9,073 bases of DNA from JAZNLR01 sp045579195 (GTDB lineage: Bacteria > Bacillota > Clostridia > Christensenellales > CAMQZB01): contig JAZNLR010000057.1 of assembly GCA_045579195.1 (NCBI GenBank), forward strand, positions 1 to 9,073, in the 5' to 3' direction. Positions 5,600 through 9,073 of the stretch are shown piece after piece (positions within the stretch are counted from its first letter, which is position 1; every line of letters starts with the position of its first letter). The position numbers and the translations under genes are program-made. Below the pieces are notes generated by a model. The model worked only from the letters and a program-made list of their open reading frames with translations. It had not been told where the DNA came from and searched no databases.

Positions 5600-6949
5600 T
5601 TAAAACTCCTCCGTCCCCTCATCCAAAAGGGCAACGTCTTTGAGCTTACGCCCGATCGTGCGGGTCTTCGCGGCGGCAGTATCAATTGAATTTGCGGCTT
5701 CCGCAAGTTTCTTTCTCGTCTTCTCCAAGAGCTCCGTAAACTTAATAAATTCGCCTTTAAACGTGGAAAGAAGTTGCCAAAGCTCTGCGCTCCGCTTCTC
5801 GATCGCAACCGTCTTAAAGCCCATTTGCAGGCTGTTTAAGAGAGCTGCAAGCGTGCTCGGCCCGCAGACGACGATGCGAAACTCTCTCTGCAGGGATTCA
5901 CAAAGGCCATCTCTTCTCACGATTTCAGCATAAAGACCTTCAACGGGAACGTATAACAGCGCAAAATCGCATGTCTTCGGCGGCATGACGTACTTTGCGC
6001 GGATCTTCTTCGCCTGTTCTTTCAAGACCGTTTCAAGACGCTTTCCGCACGCTTCGATCGCCGCAACGTCCCCCGTTTCGGACGCCGTCACAAGGCGCTG
6101 ATATTCCTCAATAGGGAACTTCGAATCAAGCGGCAAAAGAACCTCTTCGTTCTTTTCCTTTCCGGGAAGGCGAATGACAAAGTCAACGCGCTCATCCGAA
6201 AGCGGGTCGATGCGGACGTTCTTTTCGTACTGCTCGTTGGTGAGCATTTGCGACAGCAAAGAGTCAAGCTGCATCTCCGCCCACGTTCCGCGCATTTTTA
6301 CGTTGGAAAGAACGTTTTTCAAATCTCCAACGCCCTTGGCGAGGTTTTGCATATCGCCAAGCCCTTTATAAACTGCCTCAAGGCGATCATTGATGATCTC
6401 AAAGGATTTATTCAAGCGGATTTCCAATGTCTTGTTAAGCTTCTCATCCACCACTTCGCGCATTTCGGAAAGCTGCCTGTTGTTTTCTTCAACAATGCGA
6501 TTCACCTTTTCATCCAGCGTTCTGCGCATCTCTCCCATGCGGAGGTCCTGCGCTTCGCGCGATTCTGAAAGGCGCTTTGCGGTCTCCTCCGTCATGCGGT
6601 TCATCTTTTCATCAATGGTTACACGCATTTCTGCAAGGCGCATTTCATTGCTTTTCGTCTGCGCCTCAATGCGGCGTTCCAAGCTCTCCAAACGCTCGCG
6701 TTCCGTTGCGCTCAAAACCTCAAATTCGCGGCGGTTGGACTCCTCCAGATTTTTCACGCTTCCGGCAATATACTGACGAAGACGATCATTTTCCTCCTGC
6801 AACGTCTCCGAAAGATTGCTGGGTTCTGCTTTCTTTTCGCGTTTGAGAAGCACAAGCAAAACAATCAGGCAAACGAGCGAAAGTGCGCAAGCAACCGATG
6901 CAATGATGCTCTCTGCACTGAGTGCTGTTGCAAATAAAGTTTTAATCAT
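5600..6949 (-). CDS. rmuC: RmuC family DNA recombination protein
   Basis: A 449-residue protein with one N-terminal membrane helix at about 14-36, a long coiled coil at about 45-200, and the RmuC domain at about 200-420. Domain hallmarks are RGTWAEMQLDSLL at 220-232, RVDFVIRLPG, LLPLDSKFPIEEYQRL at 271-286, KKIRAKYVMPPKTCDFALLYVP and VEGLYAEI. D256 and D275-S-K277 fit the PD-(D/E)xK nuclease pattern proposed for the family. In E. coli RmuC limits recombination at short inverted repeats; a nuclease role is inferred, not proven. The coiled coil has an 11-residue repeat (xEMRxTxDEKxN copies at 106, 139 and 161). The ATG at 6949 is chosen over an in-frame TTG at 6973 because GGAGG precedes it by five bases and it forms an ATGA overlap with the stop of the upstream nucleotidyltransferase gene. 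Membrane anchoring suggests action near the envelope. Confidence 0.93.
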   Translation of the reverse strand: MIKTLFATALSAESIIASVACALSLVCLIVLLVLLKREKKAEPSNLSETLQEENDRLRQYIAGSVKNLEESNRREFEVLSATERERLESLERRIEAQTKSNEMRLAEMRVTIDEKMNRMTEETAKRLSESREAQDLRMGEMRRTLDEKVNRIVEENNRQLSEMREVVDEKLNKTLEIRLNKSFEIINDRLEAVYKGLGDMQNLAKGVGDLKNVLSNVKMRGTWAEMQLDSLLSQMLTNEQYEKNVRIDPLSDERVDFVIRLPGKEKNEEVLLPLDSKFPIEEYQRLVTASETGDVAAIEACGKRLETVLKEQAKKIRAKYVMPPKTCDFALLYVPVEGLYAEIVRRDGLCESLQREFRIVVCGPSTLAALLNSLQMGFKTVAIEKRSAELWQLLSTFKGEFIKFTELLEKTRKKLAEAANSIDTAAAKTRTIGRKLKDVALLDEGTEEF

Positions 6950-8310
6950 AACATCCTCCGTATAATTCCGCAAAATATGGGCTCCAACGTCTTCCTGTCG
7001 TTTGGTAAATCCCGCATCAAAACTTCCTGCAGAAGAGCGGAAAGTGCTCTTCCAACCAATTTTTCATTTCCCTGTCCCGCAAGAATAACTGCCTCTTTCC
7101 CACTGATTGCAAGCTGTGACGGCTCAATCGGCATCTTCTTTTCGGTCATATCCGCATAAATCTTTTCCCACTTAATATTCGTGGGGCATTTATCCGTTCG
7201 ATATCCTCCGGCAACATAGTCCGCCTGTTTGAGGGCAAGGATGTCTTCAAACAAATCAAAGTTCTTGGCGATGAGAACACGAACTTTCCCCTCACGCATC
7301 TTACAATCCATATCCGCCATATGAACGGCAACGAGGCGCTTCGTCTTTTCCACCACGGCGTTTGAAGCACAAAGGCCGCCTTTCCCAAGCTCCTTTTCAA
7401 TGATGGGAACGCCAATGCTGTCGTGGCTATAAAAATTTCCGTTTTCCAAAAATGCCGCAGGCTTTCCGATGTCGTGCAAAAGCGCGGCAAGTCGAATCTC
7501 CGGCGGTGCAACAAGGGCGGTTTGCAAGCTGTGTTCAAGAACGTCAAACTTGTGGTAATCCGCGCGCTGCGCCATCCCATCCCCTTTGGCAAGCGTCGGG
7601 AACAGCCATTCGAACAGCTTCAGTTCTTTCAAAACAGAAAGCGCACGATAATGCCCGTCTTTCGGAGAGAATGGGTATTTCTCGTCCGCCTGCAAGATCA
7701 GTTCAAGCTCTTTGAGTTTGCGCTCGGGAGAGATGTCCGCAAGGTTTTCGCGACACGCAAACGCTGCATCTTTCGTTCTCTCCTCAATGGAAAAGCCAAG
7801 TTCTCCGCAAAAGCGCGCAAGGCGCAGAAGACGAAGTCCATCGGAAGCGAAGATCTGCTCGGGGCGGAACGCACGCAAGAGGCGCGCATGTACATCTGAA
7901 ATGCCGCCAAGTGGATCGACAAGCACATCGTTCGAAACGTCGTAATAAATGGCGTTTACCGTGAAATCGCGTCGAAGGGCATCTTCTTCCAAATTCGTGA
8001 CGAACTCAACGTGAATGGGCGTGTGTCCGCCGCCGCGTTCATAGGTTTCTTTGCGAAACGTCGTATATTCAAAGCTCTCTCCACTTTCGTGACGTATGAG
8101 CGCAGTTCCCATCCTGCCATACTCTGTAACGACGCGGAAAGGCGATCCAAGAAGTCGTTCTTTGATCTCCGCAACCAAAAACGGGCCGGTGATATCCGTG
8201 TCCGTTCCGCATTCTCCCATGAGCGCATTGCGAACGAATCCGCCCGTAACGTAAAGCGGATTGAGCAAAGAAGAGAGTGCGATCAAATTTTCGGATACGT
8301 TAAAAATCAT
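6946..8310 (-). CDS. cca: CCA-adding-type tRNA nucleotidyltransferase with HD domain
   Basis: A 454-residue class II nucleotidyltransferase of the CCA-adding/poly(A) polymerase family, expected to build or repair the 3' CCA of tRNAs. The head domain shows GGFVRNALMG at 23-32 followed by the metal-binding D37 and D39 in TDTDI, then RRDFTVNAIYYD at 113-124 and LVDPLGGISD at 130-139. The nucleotide-selecting region DGLRLLRLARFCGELGF spans 157-173. An HD hydrolase domain follows with H260, H279-D280 (LLHDIGKP), H296 and H330. The C-terminal LAISGKEAVILAGQGNEKLVGRALSALL resembles the usual body/tail segment. The common VRD is VRN here (N28). It could act as CCA-, CC- or A-adding enzyme or poly(A) polymerase; motif reading cannot separate these, and no second copy is visible. 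The ATG at 8310 has only a weak site (GTGAG). First gene of the operon; its stop overlaps the rmuC start by four bases. Confidence 0.88.
   Translation of the reverse strand: MIFNVSENLIALSSLLNPLYVTGGFVRNALMGECGTDTDITGPFLVAEIKERLLGSPFRVVTEYGRMGTALIRHESGESFEYTTFRKETYERGGGHTPIHVEFVTNLEEDALRRDFTVNAIYYDVSNDVLVDPLGGISDVHARLLRAFRPEQIFASDGLRLLRLARFCGELGFSIEERTKDAAFACRENLADISPERKLKELELILQADEKYPFSPKDGHYRALSVLKELKLFEWLFPTLAKGDGMAQRADYHKFDVLEHSLQTALVAPPEIRLAALLHDIGKPAAFLENGNFYSHDSIGVPIIEKELGKGGLCASNAVVEKTKRLVAVHMADMDCKMREGKVRVLIAKNFDLFEDILALKQADYVAGGYRTDKCPTNIKWEKIYADMTEKKMPIEPSQLAISGKEAVILAGQGNEKLVGRALSALLQEVLMRDLPNDRKTLEPIFCGIIRRML
6955..6959 (-). promoter_or_regulatory. Ribosome binding site that fixes the rmuC start
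   Basis: GGAGG lies inside the last codons of the nucleotidyltransferase gene, five bases before the ATG at 6949. That ATG shares ATGA with the upstream TGA stop, a layout that favours translational coupling. It decides against the in-frame TTG at 6973. Confidence 0.85.
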
Positions 8311-8333
8311 TTTTCATCTCACTGAAAGTGTGA

Positions 8334-8339
8334 TATAAT
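8334..8339 (+). promoter_or_regulatory. Extended -10 promoter for the GNAT/redox fusion gene
   Basis: A perfect TATAAT is preceded by TGA (8331-8333), forming an extended -10; TTTTCA at 8311-8316 is a weak -35 at 17 bases. Transcription should begin near 8346 and gives a leader of about 65 bases to the ATG at 8412. Confidence 0.6.
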
Positions 8340-8357
8340 ACTTTAGTACTTTTTGAC

Positions 8358-8363
8358 ATTATA
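8358..8363 (-). promoter_or_regulatory. Extended -10 promoter for the cca-rmuC-PHP-vanW operon
   Basis: On the minus strand TATAAT is preceded by TGA (8366-8364); the matching -35 position (8386-8381) reads TTTTCT and is weak. Transcription should begin near 8351, about 40 bases before the ATG at 8310. It mirrors the plus-strand promoter 18 bases away. Confidence 0.6.
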
Positions 8364-8411
8364 TCATATTGAACGAAAAAAGAAAAACAATCTCGCGGAG
8401 TACGTTGAAAA

Positions 8412-9073
8412 ATGAGTCTGAAAATCGTTGAAAAGAGAGAACAAATCGCGACAGTTGCTTTATTGGCACACGAAATCTGGTTTGAGCATTACGCCCCCTT
8501 CCTCGGAGAGGCCGCTGTTTCACATATGGTGAGCACCTTTCAAAGCGCGGAAGCAATCGAAAAAGCGATTCAAAACGGAACGCTTTACTATCTCTTTGAG
8601 GCCGACTCTCTTCCTGTTGGATATGCTGCGTTTGAAGTTCGGGAAGACTACCTTTACATCAGCAAGCTATACCTGAAAAGCACCTCCCGAGGCAAAGGGT
8701 TTGGACGCAAGATGTTGGAGTTTGCAAAAGAGCTTGCGAAAAAACAGCAGAAAAGCTGTCTCCGTCTGAACGTCAATGCAAACAACAAACACTCCATTTC
8801 GGTTTACCGCGCGGCAGGTTTCTTCATCAAAAAGGCAGTTCGCGTCGATATGGGCGGCGGATTTATGATGCATGATTACGTGATGGAATTTTGCGAAAAT
8901 GAGCCTCTTCCCCCGTCTTTTTGTGAACGGGCAACCAAGCTTTTCTTCGATGGATACAGCTGCTCACAAGCGGTGGCTCTTGCATACGCCGATCTTTTTG
9001 ATGTTGACAAGACCGCAATTAAACGCATTGCAGGCTCGTTCGGCGCAGGATTTGGTTGTCATCAGGAGATCTG
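8412..9073 (+). CDS. GNAT acetyltransferase fused to a C_GCAxxG_C_C-type redox domain (partial)
   Basis: An open frame of 220 codons with no stop, cut by the right edge. Residues 1-160 form a GNAT N-acetyltransferase resembling the PaiA-like group: the acetyl-CoA loop RGKGFGR at 93-99, LRLNVNANNKHSISVYRAAGF at 117-137 split as the usual motif B, and a VDMGGGFMMHDYVMEF ending typical of that group. A short linker (ENEPLPPSF, 162-170) leads into a second domain: CERATKLFFDGYSCSQAVAL at 171-190 and RIAGSFGAGFG at 205-215, matching the start of the C_GCAxxG_C_C family, putative redox proteins with four conserved cysteines. The first conserved cysteine is C184. The window ends inside codon 221, TG-, exactly where the family's CGAxxG cysteine is expected. 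GGAG at 8397-8400 lies 11 bases before the ATG. Substrate is unknown; the fusion suggests redox-linked acetylation, which is inference. Confidence 0.85.
   Translation, partial: MSLKIVEKREQIATVALLAHEIWFEHYAPFLGEAAVSHMVSTFQSAEAIEKAIQNGTLYYLFEADSLPVGYAAFEVREDYLYISKLYLKSTSRGKGFGRKMLEFAKELAKKQQKSCLRLNVNANNKHSISVYRAAGFFIKKAVRVDMGGGFMMHDYVMEFCENEPLPPSFCERATKLFFDGYSCSQAVALAYADLFDVDKTAIKRIAGSFGAGFGCHQEI

Larger units (their letters stand above)
8331..8366. repeat. Inverted repeat formed by the two facing -10 elements
   Basis: TGATATAAT at 8331-8339 and ATTATATCA at 8358-8366 are perfect 9-base inverted copies around an 18-base spacer that contains the palindrome AGTACT (8345-8350). Each arm is the extended -10 of one of the two divergent genes. 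Confidence 0.7.

Noticed and set aside
6950..6973. TTG start giving RmuC eight extra residues
   Set aside because: The ATG at 6949 has GGAGG at the right distance and forms an ATGA overlap with the upstream stop; the TTG has no site.
6390..7945. Plus-strand open frames opposite rmuC and cca
   Set aside because: Serine/arginine-rich shadow translations with no initiation signals; the minus-strand genes have intact family motifs throughout.
8353..8358. Perfect TTGACA as -35 for the GNAT/redox gene
   Set aside because: The sequence 16-18 bases downstream is an A-run with no -10; the extended -10 at 8334-8339 is a better candidate.
1..9073. CRISPR array, tRNA or rRNA genes, insertion sequence, prophage or defence system
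   Set aside because: No regularly spaced repeats, no cloverleaf-like or rRNA-like stretches, and no transposase, integrase or defence-type domains were seen on either strand.

Overview
The window looks like ordinary chromosomal DNA from a Bacillota bacterium, most likely Clostridia-like. The reasons are strong GGAGG-type Shine-Dalgarno sites, extended TGnTATAAT -10 boxes, an NhaC-family antiporter, a VanW-domain protein and a C_GCAxxG_C_C-type redox domain. The genus cannot be named from this sequence. I see no rRNA, tRNA, CRISPR array, insertion sequence or prophage gene, and no intergenic gap reaches 300 bases.

Layout. (1) Positions 1-2518, minus strand: the N-terminal part of an EamA/DMT transporter runs off the left edge, preceded by an NhaC-family antiporter and, upstream of that, a small lipoprotein of unknown role. 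Intrinsic terminators follow both the lipoprotein and the NhaC gene. The NhaC terminator sits directly against the EamA ribosome binding site. The lipoprotein has a strong promoter with a 14-bp palindrome over its -35. (2) 2775-3892, plus strand: a two-gene operon of a methylthioadenosine/S-adenosylhomocysteine nucleosidase and luxS, that is, the two-step recycling of S-adenosylhomocysteine to homocysteine plus the AI-2 precursor. (3) 3862-8310, minus strand: a tightly packed four-gene operon read from right to left: CCA-adding-type nucleotidyltransferase with HD domain, RmuC, a PHP-domain phosphoesterase of the RNase AM/YciV type, and a secreted VanW-domain protein. Its last gene runs through the luxS terminator and overlaps the 3' end of luxS antisense. 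(4) 8412 to the right edge, plus strand: an acetyltransferase whose reading frame continues without a stop into a C_GCAxxG_C_C-type redox domain, cut by the window end.

The four-gene operon links RNA end maturation (tRNA 3' CCA, likely RNA 5' trimming) with genome maintenance (RmuC) and an envelope protein. No defence or mobile system is visible. The points most worth following up are the GNAT/redox-domain fusion, the terminator hairpin lying inside the VanW reading frame, the face-to-face promoters between the operon and the fusion gene, the GC-rich alternative folds in the nhaC leader, and the terminator/RBS junction before EamA.
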